From positions 62,001-126,000 of the forward strand of contig JANMMZ010000043.1 of NCBI GenBank assembly GCA_031373665.1: a stretch of DNA of 64,000 nucleotides. The letters run 5' to 3'. This stretch comes from M3007 sp031373665. GTDB taxonomy: Bacteria; Bacteroidota; Bacteroidia; Chitinophagales; Saprospiraceae. The notes under the pieces are model-generated. The model had not been told where the DNA came from, made no database searches, and saw nothing but the letters and a program-made list of their open reading frames with translations. Position numbers and translations under genes: made by a program. Below are positions 1 through 9,566 of the stretch, piece after piece; within the stretch, counting starts at the first letter, position 1, and each line of letters begins with the position of its first letter.

Positions 1-291
1 CTTTCGGATGCGGCCCGTGATCTGGAAATACTGATGGATGCTATGAAGGCCAATGAAAAACGCCTAAAAAAGTATATAGACGCAGGTGGTGCCAATAATC
101 TGGCTTCATCAGAGCATTTTGTACTACTCAACAACAGAAAACAATTGACCGACGGCGCGGAACACCAATTTAATTATCATTTTTTTAGCATGAATCTTTT
201 AGATAAAGTGGCTATCAAATATGGTGTTTATCTAAAAGAAACGACTGAGCAATACTTACAGAAATTGACTATTTTGATGGATAAATCCTAG
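1..291 (+). CDS. C-terminal fragment of an unrecognised protein
   Basis: The reading frame is open from the first base of the window (it reads LSDAARDLEILMDAMKAN) and stops at 291, so the true start lies upstream and at least 96 residues are visible. An internal Met at base 34 is only one of several possible starts and I do not favour it. The fragment is polar, helical in character and rich in Lys and Glu, with no signal peptide or motif that I recognise. It converges on the T9SS cargo gene 19 bases away. No function is assigned. Confidence 0.6.
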   Translation, partial: LSDAARDLEILMDAMKANEKRLKKYIDAGGANNLASSEHFVLLNNRKQLTDGAEHQFNYHFFSMNLLDKVAIKYGVYLKETTEQYLQKLTILMDKS

Positions 292-310
292 TACTTCAAT
301 AGCGTAATAG

Positions 311-2299
311 CTACTTAATCAAAGTGACATCACCATAATACGTTATTTCCGTTCCATCCAAAAAAACGACCTTAGCCAACCAAGCATAGACTCCTGGCTG
401 AGCCATTTTTCCTCGATACTGGCCTTCCCACCCACTGGCTGGATCATTCAAAGCAATATCTTTGGCCTCAAACATCAACTCACCCCAACGGGAATACACA
501 GCCAATAATTTAATACGGGTAAAGGCATCGCCCGATGGGAAAAAATAGTTATTGTCGGGTGATTGGCTGTTGATACCAAATACATTTGGGAAATAAACAT
601 TTTTGTTTTTGTTTACTTTGATATTAATATTGGCGGAATCCTTACAGCCCAATTCATTTTGAACAACCAACGTATAAAGAATATCGTTGAATGGCCTTGC
701 CCAAGTATCGGTACAATCATTACAACGGATAGAACCTGGTTGCGGATCGCGCCACCGATACAAGGTGGTATTGGCTTGGTTGGTGACTGTAGAAGCGAAT
801 TGAATGCTATCACCCAAGTTGATGGTGGCTTCTGTGGGATCAAGTACAACTGTAATACCAGACTCTTGGATTGTATAAATAACAAATGCTGTATCGCAGC
901 CTGAAGTGAGCGTTGCTTGGTATTCGCCTTCATTATTAATGGCTAAAGAGGATAAAGTGGATGCATCAGACCACAAGTATTCAACATTATTGCCAATTGC
1001 TGCGGTATAAACGGAAGCGTCGAGCACAAGGGTGTCAGAGCCTTCGCACAGTGTTTTAGCCACCCGAATGGTATCGAAATCGAAGTTTAGGATCAATACC
1101 TCTGTGCTGTCATCTTTGGCAAGGGTTTTCAGGTTGTCCGATTTTCGAGTGCCACCCAAAGAGGCGGGTAAATTAAACAATTGAGCCTGGTTTTTATAGA
1201 TGCCTGCACTGACATTGCCAGTATTGACAATGATTTTGATCTTGAACTTTCCATCAGGCAAACTAAAATTATCCAACCGAAAATAAGTATCGCCCGGTTG
1301 GCTTACCACCGTACCGCCTAAGGGATTGCTGCTGACGGAAACAAAGGTGAATCCAGCGGGTAACTGATCGTCCAAGCGCATACCTAAATGAGTGCGACCA
1401 GAGGTATTTAATATTTCAAAAGTATATTCTACATCGGTGCATGGGGAGGTTTTTTCAGGCAATACGCTCTTACTCAGCTCTACTGTGTATGGGCAGGAGC
1501 ATCCATCGGATGATACCGCAGGTTCTCCTTGGGTTAAGAAGGTGCTTTGGCCATTGTTGATGTCTATTCGGTATAGGCTGTTTTGATCGGCCATAAAATT
1601 AGGGCTACCATAGGCGAACAAATCGCCATAAGCATCGAAGAATAGGCTGCCAGAAAGCACAGGAACACCAGCACTTGGAAACGGGAAGGTGATATCTCCA
1701 TTGGTTGAGTTGATTCTGACCAATCGCTGGGATTGAGAATCATATCCATAGAGTTGTTCCGTTTGTGGATGGAAGGCAATATCAAAAATCTGAGCCTGTT
1801 GATTGATCGAATTGATGGAAAGTGCGTAGTTGGGGCTAGTCAAATCTACGCGGACAAAATCTGCGGCCACGGCCACTCCAGTACTCAAAAATTGAGAGCC
1901 AATCAGCACTAAATACCTGCCATCAGGTGAAATGTCGCCTGCAAAATAAGAGTTGTTGTTATTTAGTGCCAAGGTGGCTAAGGCTACTGTTTGTCCGTTT
2001 GCATCTATCCGAATCAATTGCTTGGTATCTGGTGCAATGGCGTAAATAAAGTTGTCAGTAGAGCGATATCCGGCGGCATTGACATCAATGGTCATGTTAT
2101 CATTGATTGGGCTGAATACCACAGCATTGGTTTGTGGGTCAATGACAACCTCTTTGATCTTGGGCGGGTTGGTACTCAAGGTCAAAAAGAATTGATCTTC
2201 GCAAGTGAATGGAACTTGCGCTATCAATGGAAGATACATACATATAAAAATGTATGTGATATTTTGTTTTATTGTTTTACAAAACATAAATGGCATCAT
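311..2299 (-). CDS. Secreted T9SS type B cargo protein with DUF11-like domain
   Basis: This 662-residue protein starts with a hydrophobic signal segment (about residues 11-28, ending LIAQ). Residues about 35-260 look like a beta-propeller-type region of repeated hydrophobic strands with YGYDSQSQ-like turns. Residues about 270-390 resemble a DUF11 surface repeat (ELSKSVLPEKTSPCTDVEY, then DQLPAGFTFV). The last 100 residues (563-662, starting NKNKNVYFPNVFG and ending YYGDVTLIK) are the gliding-motility-associated C-terminal domain that acts as a type B sorting signal for T9SS. The protein is therefore likely exported and anchored at or released from the cell surface. Ligand and role are unknown. 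Two ATGs sit side by side at the start (2299 and 2296). Confidence 0.8.
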   Translation of the reverse strand: MMPFMFCKTIKQNITYIFICMYLPLIAQVPFTCEDQFFLTLSTNPPKIKEVVIDPQTNAVVFSPINDNMTIDVNAAGYRSTDNFIYAIAPDTKQLIRIDANGQTVALATLALNNNNSYFAGDISPDGRYLVLIGSQFLSTGVAVAADFVRVDLTSPNYALSINSINQQAQIFDIAFHPQTEQLYGYDSQSQRLVRINSTNGDITFPFPSAGVPVLSGSLFFDAYGDLFAYGSPNFMADQNSLYRIDINNGQSTFLTQGEPAVSSDGCSCPYTVELSKSVLPEKTSPCTDVEYTFEILNTSGRTHLGMRLDDQLPAGFTFVSVSSNPLGGTVVSQPGDTYFRLDNFSLPDGKFKIKIIVNTGNVSAGIYKNQAQLFNLPASLGGTRKSDNLKTLAKDDSTEVLILNFDFDTIRVAKTLCEGSDTLVLDASVYTAAIGNNVEYLWSDASTLSSLAINNEGEYQATLTSGCDTAFVIYTIQESGITVVLDPTEATINLGDSIQFASTVTNQANTTLYRWRDPQPGSIRCNDCTDTWARPFNDILYTLVVQNELGCKDSANINIKVNKNKNVYFPNVFGINSQSPDNNYFFPSGDAFTRIKLLAVYSRWGELMFEAKDIALNDPASGWEGQYRGKMAQPGVYAWLAKVVFLDGTEITYYGDVTLIK

Positions 2300-2543
2300 G
2301 GTTTTGCTTTGTTTGATTAGGTAATACCTGATTTCATATAACTATTTTATTTTGAAACTATTGCAATGTACCTTTGGATTATGGTGGTTTTCAATATAAA
2401 CGCTAAAAGTCTAACAATAGATTTAAAGAATCGTTCAATAATTTAATTGTAGCATAATTATGACAAAAACAATATCTCTGCATTCCACAAAAAACTAGTA
2501 ATATTGACGCACTTTGTTTTGAATTAATGAAATCCTTAAAATA

Positions 2544-4184
2544 ATGCTTTTAGTTGCACAGTTGGTTGATTTGCATCAACGCCGTATTTATCCTGCGGAA
2601 ATAGGCATAAGTAATGGCCATATTTCGCAAATTCGTGAACTTGGGCAGGCACCTGCTGGGTCAGGATTTATCATGCCCGGTTTTGTAGATGCTCATGTTC
2701 ACATAGAAAGTAGTATGTTGCCGCCCTCTGAATTTGCGAGAATGGCAGTGGTACATGGCACCGTAGCCACCGTATCTGACCCGCATGAAATTGCAAATGT
2801 GCTGGGTCTGGAAGGGGTTGACTTTATGTTGCGCGATGCCGAAAGAGTGCCTTTGAAATTTTGTTTTGGTGCACCCTCTTGTGTTCCGGCTACAGGGTTT
2901 GAGACCGCAGGGGCATATATGGATGCGCAAGTCGTGGCTCAATTGCTAGCCCGCCCTGACATAGGGTATTTGTCAGAAATGATGAATTTTCCGGGCGTTC
3001 TTTTTAATGATCCAGAGGTCATGTCAAAAATAGATGCTGCTCAAAAACTTAACAAACCCGTGGATGGACATGCTCCTGGCTTGCGTGGTGAAGATGCGCA
3101 GCGGTATTTTGATGCTGGAATCAGTACCGATCACGAGTGCTTCACGTATGAAGAAGGACTAGAGAAAGCCCAATTGGGGATTAAAATCTTGATTCGAGAA
3201 GGCAGTGCTGCCAAGAATTTTGAAGTATTATGGCCACTTTTGAAGGAGTTTCCTGAACAAATGATGTTTTGTAGCGACGATAAGCATCCCGATGATCTTG
3301 TACAAGGCCATATCAACACTTTGGCGGCGAGGGCTATTGGTTATGGTTGCGATCTTTTTGATGTGCTCCGCGCTGCTTGTATTAACCCCGTGGAGCATTA
3401 TCGTTTGAAGGTTGGTTTGGCTCGAGTGGGGGATCCAGCAGATTTTATTATCGTGGAAAATTTGACCGATTTCAAAGTGCGGGAAACTTGGATTGATGGA
3501 CATCAGGTAGTCGTGAATGGGCAAAGCCTTTTGCCACGACTAACTTGTGATGCGCCCAATGCCTTTGAAGCCATCAAGCGAAGCCCAGAAGAATTCAAGT
3601 TGGTACACGATGGAAAGTCCACCGAAGTGAGGGTTATCAGGGTCTGGGATGGCCAAATTGTGACTGGTCACGAACGCGCGCGCATAAATCTTGGAAAGGA
3701 TGGACAGTTAATTCCGAATATTGAAGGCGATATACTTTATATAGCCGTTTTGAACCGTTATGTAGCCCAAGCACCTATTGCGATGGGTTTCGTCACTGGG
3801 TTTGGCCTAACACATGGCGCCTTGGCCAGTAGTGTAGCCCATGATTCGCATAATATTGTGGCTATTGGCACCGATCGAGTGTCTATTTGCGCCGCTGTGA
3901 ACGCCATCATTGAATCTAAAGGAGGTATCAGTGCTACCAATGGGCAGGGTGAAACGAAGGTCTTGGTCTTGCCAATAGCAGGTCTTATGAGCCAATTGGA
4001 TGGTCATGCTTTGGCGGCGACTTACGGAGCAGTGGATACTTGGGCCAAACAAAGGCTTGGTTGTCAACTTTCTGCCCCGTTCATGTCGCTTTCATTTTTG
4101 GCGTTGCCCGTTATTCCGTCCTTGAAAATGACTGATCTTGGATTGTTTGATGTAGAACAATTCGGCTTCGTTAATGTCCAGTAG
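2544..4184 (+). CDS. ade: Adenine deaminase
   Basis: Cytoplasmic metal-dependent amidohydrolase that converts adenine to hypoxanthine and ammonia (EC 3.5.4.2) in purine salvage. At 546 residues it matches the family length. Visible metal-site motifs are GFVDAHVHIESS (His51, His53), DGHAPGL (His176), STDHECF (His197) and CSDDKHPDDL (Asp245). The C-terminal adenine-deaminase domain follows, with HDSHNIVAIG near residues 434-443. The gene is monocistronic: 244 noncoding bases precede it and its last 14 bases overlap the 3' end of the convergent GH3 fusion gene. Identification is confident because the whole family pattern is present. Confidence 0.95.
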   Translation: MLLVAQLVDLHQRRIYPAEIGISNGHISQIRELGQAPAGSGFIMPGFVDAHVHIESSMLPPSEFARMAVVHGTVATVSDPHEIANVLGLEGVDFMLRDAERVPLKFCFGAPSCVPATGFETAGAYMDAQVVAQLLARPDIGYLSEMMNFPGVLFNDPEVMSKIDAAQKLNKPVDGHAPGLRGEDAQRYFDAGISTDHECFTYEEGLEKAQLGIKILIREGSAAKNFEVLWPLLKEFPEQMMFCSDDKHPDDLVQGHINTLAARAIGYGCDLFDVLRAACINPVEHYRLKVGLARVGDPADFIIVENLTDFKVRETWIDGHQVVVNGQSLLPRLTCDAPNAFEAIKRSPEEFKLVHDGKSTEVRVIRVWDGQIVTGHERARINLGKDGQLIPNIEGDILYIAVLNRYVAQAPIAMGFVTGFGLTHGALASSVAHDSHNIVAIGTDRVSICAAVNAIIESKGGISATNGQGETKVLVLPIAGLMSQLDGHALAATYGAVDTWAKQRLGCQLSAPFMSLSFLALPVIPSLKMTDLGLFDVEQFGFVNVQ

Positions 4185-7140
4185 CGCGATATACAATGCT
4201 CTGCAACTTAGGTCTGTAATCGCCAGAGATTAATTTGTTATTTTCCATGTTTGGATACGTCCGATTGGATAAGAAAATGAAAATTAGGGTTTGATCTGGA
4301 TCCGCCCAAGCGCAAATACCGGTAAATCCAGTATGCCCAAAGGTGTTTGGCCCTGCCAAAGCACTCATATTTAAAATTTCTTTAGGATCTATTTCCTTCA
4401 TATCGAAGCCAATACCCCTTCTTTTGCTCAATGGGTATCGGGTGGTAAATGTCTTGATTGTACTCACTTTTAGGTAAGTTTGAGATCCATAAGTACCACC
4501 ATTGAGCAGCATTTGGAATATTTTGGCCAAGTCACTGGCATTTGAAAACAGGCCAGCATGGCCGCTTACTCCACCGATCATGGCCGCACCCATATCATGC
4601 ACATAGCCTTGTATCTTTTGATGCCTAAAATAAGCATCTTCTTCCGACGGTACACAGCGAAGTGTAAGCCCCTTTTTCCAAGGCGTATAGGTCATGGTAC
4701 TCAATCCCATTGGTTTATAAAATTGGCTTTCTGCATACTTGTCAGGACTGGTCTTTGTAATATTTTGAATGGCTCTTGCGCCCAGATACAATGCCAAGTC
4801 TGAATACTTGTACTTTTTGTCATCGCGCAGGTTGGACTTGAAAATTTGACTCCAGATCGTATCAACCCATCGGTTGTTCATATAGAGGTTGGGTGCTACG
4901 GGTATTTCAAATCCTTTTTCGGACACGCTCCGATATATTTTGGGCGATGGATTTTTTTCAAGGGTAAGCGTCTGTTGATAAAAAGGAATCCATGCCTGCA
5001 ATCCTGCATGATGCGCTAAAATCTCCTTGGTTAAAAGGTCTTTTTTGTTGGTTTCTGCCAATTCTGGCACATAGGTTGCCATAGGTGCATCCAGCGAAAA
5101 TAGCCCTTTTTCATAAAGCGACATCAAGGATAGGGTAGAGGCGGCTACTTTGGTTACGGATGCCAAATCATAAATGCTTTCTAAGGTAACAGGAGTGGTT
5201 TGTTCGTAAGTATAATGGCCATAAGCCTTGTGCCAGACTATTTTATTGTCTTTTGCTACTAGTACCTGACACCCAGGGGTGGCTCCACTGTTTATCATAT
5301 CGCGAATGAGTGCATTCATCAGCGCAAGTGTATCGCTATTCATGCCCACAGACTCTGGCTCACCAAAAGAAAGCCTTTTAGATGAATAAATTTTGTCTAT
5401 GCCTTGTGCAAAAACTGCTTTTGGGGAGGCTGTCACGGAGAGTTTTCCTTTTAGATCACTGGCTCCAAACCACGCTTGGGCTGCCATCTCTTGAACCATG
5501 GGGTCTTCTGTATAAGCATCCATCAGCGTTGGAATACGGTCAAAATAGCGGAGACTGTAAGGATTGCCAAACATGGTCAGCCCTACTTTAGTGACTACGT
5601 TGAGTCGCTCTATAAGATCCAATTCTTTGTCGGTTAACCCAAATTTGTCGCTGGCCTTAGAGCGGGTTTCATGTATGCTCACCAGCACCACATCAAAATT
5701 TTTCAAGGTGTCCACCAAACGAGATTGGGTCAATGAATCTAGGTTTTTATCAGCATTGAAATGGGTAATGGGCGCGTAATAGCCACAGTAAGTTTGAAAT
5801 ACGGTCTTATTAACTGCGCCCAAAGCGAGGCTTGCTATTTTCAGGTTGGATACCTCTTGAAATCCAACCAAATGGTGGTCGTCGCGTACCAATGTGATAG
5901 CATCGGCTATCATACGTCGCTTCAGGTTGTATGCTTTGGGTGTGGTCAAGTCTCGGCGCAGGTTTTCTAATTCTACCCTTTGAGGTTTGTTCATGCCAAG
6001 GCGATATTTGGCACGTAACACACGTTTTACGCTTGTGTATAGATCGTTTTTATCAATAGTGCCATTTTGAATAGCAACTGGAATAGCGGCCAAAGAGGCT
6101 TCGATATTATCGGGCAATAGGCTAATATCATTGCCAGCACGGAATGCTTCGAGGTCTGACTGGCCGGGGGCAAAAAATTTGGTTACGCCTTTCATACCCA
6201 TTGCATCTGTGAAAATCAGGCCCTCAAAACCCATTTCTTTGCGGAGCAAATCGGTCACTGTGGCCTTGCTCAAGGTGGTGGGGCGATTTTCGCGGGCATC
6301 CAAAGCAGGTACATTTAAATGGGCGACCATGACGGAACCGATCCCGTTTTTAGTCAGCATTTTGAAAGGAAATAATTCGAGGCTATCAATATGCTTGCGG
6401 TCGTGATAAATGACTGGTAAATCCTCGTGCGAGTCAACATTGGTGTCGCCATGGCCCGGAAAATGTTTGGCGCAAGCCAATACATTGGCATCTTGCATAC
6501 CCATCATATATTGGTATGATTTGGCGGTCACGTTGTGCCGATCTTCCCCAAAAGAACGTTCATTGATGACTGGGTTAGCAGCGTTGTTGTTGATGTCGGC
6601 ATCAGGTGCAAAATTGATGTGTACGCCCAAACGACGGCATTGTTTGCCTACTTCCACGCCCATTTCGTAGAGCAAACCATTGTCTTGAATCGCCCCGAGC
6701 ATGATCTGTTTGGGGTATGAAATAAGTGTCTCTTTGAAACGCATCCCTAAACCCCACTCCAAGTCCATACTTATCATCAAAGGCACTTTGGACGAAGTGG
6801 CTTGGTAGCGATTGGTGAGCATGGCTTGTTTTTCGGGCGTACCAGTATTGGACACATTGAAAAAACACAAACCTCCCGGTTTGTATTTTCGTATCATATC
6901 ATCTACTTGGCGGTCGTTGGTCGTGTCTTTATCTGAATGCGCCCTGATCACAAATAGTTGTCCGAATCGCTCCTCATCCGTCATACTATTAAAAAGAGAA
7001 TCCACCCAAGCCTTTTCTTGTTGGTCTATTGATTGAGACAGGTCGGCAAAACGCCGTTTGTCATGGAAGCCCGTAAATAAAACGAGGCTTCCCAGCCCAA
7101 GTGCAATAAATATTTGTTTTTTGAAAGCGAATTTCCTCAT
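4171..7140 (-). CDS. GH3 (NagZ-like) beta-N-acetylglucosaminidase fused to a beta-lactamase-like serine hydrolase
   Basis: A 989-residue two-enzyme fusion with an N-terminal membrane or signal segment (about residues 8-24). Residues about 45-400 are glycoside hydrolase family 3: KHFPGHGDTNVDSHED at 225-240 is the NagZ catalytic His/Asp loop and FTDAMGMKG carries the likely nucleophile Asp312. Residues about 610-985 are a class C beta-lactamase/esterase-type domain with the SVTK motif (Ser661, Lys664), YSD as the second motif and GHTG as the KTG equivalent. NagZ-type enzymes remove GlcNAc from muropeptides, and the partner domain is in the penicillin-binding fold, so a periplasmic cell-wall or amino-sugar role is inferred. 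It lies 27 bases downstream of a TonB receptor on the same strand, probably in one operon. This fusion occurs elsewhere in Bacteroidota. Confidence 0.9.
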   Translation of the reverse strand: MRKFAFKKQIFIALGLGSLVLFTGFHDKRRFADLSQSIDQQEKAWVDSLFNSMTDEERFGQLFVIRAHSDKDTTNDRQVDDMIRKYKPGGLCFFNVSNTGTPEKQAMLTNRYQATSSKVPLMISMDLEWGLGMRFKETLISYPKQIMLGAIQDNGLLYEMGVEVGKQCRRLGVHINFAPDADINNNAANPVINERSFGEDRHNVTAKSYQYMMGMQDANVLACAKHFPGHGDTNVDSHEDLPVIYHDRKHIDSLELFPFKMLTKNGIGSVMVAHLNVPALDARENRPTTLSKATVTDLLRKEMGFEGLIFTDAMGMKGVTKFFAPGQSDLEAFRAGNDISLLPDNIEASLAAIPVAIQNGTIDKNDLYTSVKRVLRAKYRLGMNKPQRVELENLRRDLTTPKAYNLKRRMIADAITLVRDDHHLVGFQEVSNLKIASLALGAVNKTVFQTYCGYYAPITHFNADKNLDSLTQSRLVDTLKNFDVVLVSIHETRSKASDKFGLTDKELDLIERLNVVTKVGLTMFGNPYSLRYFDRIPTLMDAYTEDPMVQEMAAQAWFGASDLKGKLSVTASPKAVFAQGIDKIYSSKRLSFGEPESVGMNSDTLALMNALIRDMINSGATPGCQVLVAKDNKIVWHKAYGHYTYEQTTPVTLESIYDLASVTKVAASTLSLMSLYEKGLFSLDAPMATYVPELAETNKKDLLTKEILAHHAGLQAWIPFYQQTLTLEKNPSPKIYRSVSEKGFEIPVAPNLYMNNRWVDTIWSQIFKSNLRDDKKYKYSDLALYLGARAIQNITKTSPDKYAESQFYKPMGLSTMTYTPWKKGLTLRCVPSEEDAYFRHQKIQGYVHDMGAAMIGGVSGHAGLFSNASDLAKIFQMLLNGGTYGSQTYLKVSTIKTFTTRYPLSKRRGIGFDMKEIDPKEILNMSALAGPNTFGHTGFTGICAWADPDQTLIFIFLSNRTYPNMENNKLISGDYRPKLQSIVYRATGH

Positions 7141-7167
7141 ATCTTATTTATATACTCTAATGACCAC

Positions 7168-9501
7168 TTACAACTTGTATTCCAAGCGCATGGTATAGCT
7201 CCGAGGCGCATCTAAGAGGGCGGGACGTTGCGAATATTCTGTATTGAAAAGATTATTGCACAAAACACTGATTGAAACGTGCTTGGTGACTTTGTATGCC
7301 GCCCGTAGATCCACTACGGTAGCACCTTTTTTGTTTTTACGATAGCGATTGACTGCTGAAAACGGCGCGATTGTGAAAGGTGGGGCTAGGTCTGCTTGGA
7401 ACAAAAAATCAATGTTCTCCATGAAACTATTGTAGTTCAAGGCTGCTCCAAAGGATATTTTTCCTATCTCATAAGCCGCATCAAATTTTATTTGATGACG
7501 GAAACGATATTTTAACACATTTTTAGTAGAGTCAGAAGAACTTGCTTTTTCTTTTTTTCCAAAGGTCTTGTAAGTAGGATCCAAATAGGTGTAACCAGTC
7601 AATAAGGAGAGGTCTCCATTGCCTAATTTGCCTTGTCCTGCTATAGATATTTCAGTACCTTGTACCCTGGTAGTGCCAATATTTTGAGACTGGAAAATAG
7701 AGCCAAATCCTACACCCGGTATCAATGCTACACGATCTAATACAAACTCCATCATATTTTGATACTCCGAAACGAATCCAGAAAGGTCTATATAGCCACC
7801 CCAACCTGCTACCTTAAAGCCTTGTTTGATGCCTATTTCAGAAGTATATCCGGTTTCTGAAACCAATTTAGCATTGGGTGCTACCAAATTGGTACCTCCA
7901 AAGTTGGTATTGATAAACTTTTCGGCGATGGTAGGGTAGCGGTAGCCCTGTCCCCACGAAGTACGCAAATAAGTGGCTTTGCCTACTTGGTAGTTGGCTC
8001 CAACCCTGAATACAGGTTTTGTTTCCTCGGTCAATCCATTTGGGATAATCTCAAATTTACCGGGTTCTAACTGCCAGATGGTATCAGGGCTGAACAGTTT
8101 GTTTTGCTCATATCGCATTCCTGCGGAGAGGTTCAGGCGGTTGAATATTTTATAGTCGGCTTGGAGGTAACCCGCCAAATTCTGAGTCTGATATTTTGCT
8201 TTGTTGTAGAGTTCTGCATCAATTCGGTTATACATACCTACAAAGCCACCTGTCGCGACTAAGTTGCCGATAACCCTTTGAATTTGGTATTCTCCATAGT
8301 ACAAGCGGCTGTCGTTGCTTTGATTATCACTGTTATTATTGTGGGTATAAAAATAACGCCCCATCACCTTGTGTTTGAATCCAAAACGGTCAAAGTACTG
8401 GATAGTGGGGTCAATCGTAAATCGTAGTCGCCCCAGCGTCTGAGAAGCCGAATTGATTCCAGGCTGGTATGCCCCCGTAGTATCATTGTTCCAAATGAAA
8501 AAACTGCCAGAACGACCCACATTGAAATTAGCATTGACCCCAAAGGTTAGGCGATCACTGGCCCTGTATCTTAGATTGGGCGTTATACGGGCATAGCGAC
8601 TATACGTTTCTTTGTTGTAACTGTCTCTGATGAGTCCATAACTCCCCAAAACGATGTCCCATTTTCCTTTTTTCTGACGATGGACAAAACTCATACCTGT
8701 TTCAAAGGGCTGTTCAATGAATGAGGAATCGGTTCCCCACCATTTTTTGCGGGAATCCTTTGGGTTTCCCCAAGTTTTAGCAAAATAGGCCACTTCTGTT
8801 TCTGGTTGACCTTTGGCAAATCCTGTCCTTAGATTAATGATACCATTCATAGCCGATGATCCATAAAGTGCTGAAGCTGCACCTTTTAATACCTCTATTT
8901 GTCCAATATTTTCCACTGGAAAATCATCCCATTGAGGTAAACCAGCGTCTGCTTGAAGCGCAGGAATGTCATCAAGGAGCATCAACACCCTTGTGCCTGC
9001 GCCATAGGAGAATCCCGAGCCTCCTCTAATACTGGCTTGGCCATCCACGACACTCAATCCAGGTATTTTCGTCAATACTTCATCAATAGAAGTAGTATTG
9101 GTACTCTGAATGAGTTTGGGTTTCAGCACCTCCAGCGAAACGGTAACTTCACCCAGTGGTTTTTCAAATTTACCAGCCGTGACAGTGGCCGTTTGGAGCA
9201 AATTGGTCTGTTCTCCCATTTGGACTTTGAGTTCCAATACCTGTCCAGGGTTTAGGGTTACGGTCTCAGTATGATCGGCATACCCAGTATATTTAAAGAC
9301 CAATCTATAGTTTCCTGCCTCAATGCTACGGGTAAATAGGCCTTCAGTGTTGGTAGAAGTACCCCAACCATCGGTAGCAATAGATACGCCAATGAGTGGG
9401 TCATCATTGGCTGCATCAGTGACTTGTCCTTTCAAGGTGGCTGATTGTGCTGTCGCGAAAGCGGCAGAAAATAGTAAGAATAGGAGGGTAAAAAGACGCA
9501 T
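7168..9501 (-). CDS. TonB-dependent outer-membrane receptor
   Basis: A 777-residue outer-membrane receptor. Residues 1-19 form a signal peptide (LLFSAAFATAQS). Residues about 21-105 are a carboxypeptidase-regulatory-like domain (LKGQVTDAANDDPLIGVS). Residues about 115-225 are the plug domain (TSIDEVLTKIPGLSVVDG, then ALYGSSAMNGIINLRTG). The rest is the beta-barrel. The plug and barrel look more like siderophore/vitamin-type receptors than SusC, and no SusD partner is present. The substrate is unknown. The adjacent downstream NagZ-like fusion (27-base gap) suggests import of a muropeptide or amino-sugar compound, which is inference only. The gene may also be read from the aldo/keto reductase promoter, 65 bases upstream of its start. 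Confidence 0.9.
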   Translation of the reverse strand: MRLFTLLFLLFSAAFATAQSATLKGQVTDAANDDPLIGVSIATDGWGTSTNTEGLFTRSIEAGNYRLVFKYTGYADHTETVTLNPGQVLELKVQMGEQTNLLQTATVTAGKFEKPLGEVTVSLEVLKPKLIQSTNTTSIDEVLTKIPGLSVVDGQASIRGGSGFSYGAGTRVLMLLDDIPALQADAGLPQWDDFPVENIGQIEVLKGAASALYGSSAMNGIINLRTGFAKGQPETEVAYFAKTWGNPKDSRKKWWGTDSSFIEQPFETGMSFVHRQKKGKWDIVLGSYGLIRDSYNKETYSRYARITPNLRYRASDRLTFGVNANFNVGRSGSFFIWNNDTTGAYQPGINSASQTLGRLRFTIDPTIQYFDRFGFKHKVMGRYFYTHNNNSDNQSNDSRLYYGEYQIQRVIGNLVATGGFVGMYNRIDAELYNKAKYQTQNLAGYLQADYKIFNRLNLSAGMRYEQNKLFSPDTIWQLEPGKFEIIPNGLTEETKPVFRVGANYQVGKATYLRTSWGQGYRYPTIAEKFINTNFGGTNLVAPNAKLVSETGYTSEIGIKQGFKVAGWGGYIDLSGFVSEYQNMMEFVLDRVALIPGVGFGSIFQSQNIGTTRVQGTEISIAGQGKLGNGDLSLLTGYTYLDPTYKTFGKKEKASSSDSTKNVLKYRFRHQIKFDAAYEIGKISFGAALNYNSFMENIDFLFQADLAPPFTIAPFSAVNRYRKNKKGATVVDLRAAYKVTKHVSISVLCNNLFNTEYSQRPALLDAPRSYTMRLEYKL

Positions 9502-9566
9502 ATATTAGTTGTCAGTTAACAGTGTGAGCAGTTGTTGCCACGGTTTTGTGGCCGATATTTTCGGTA

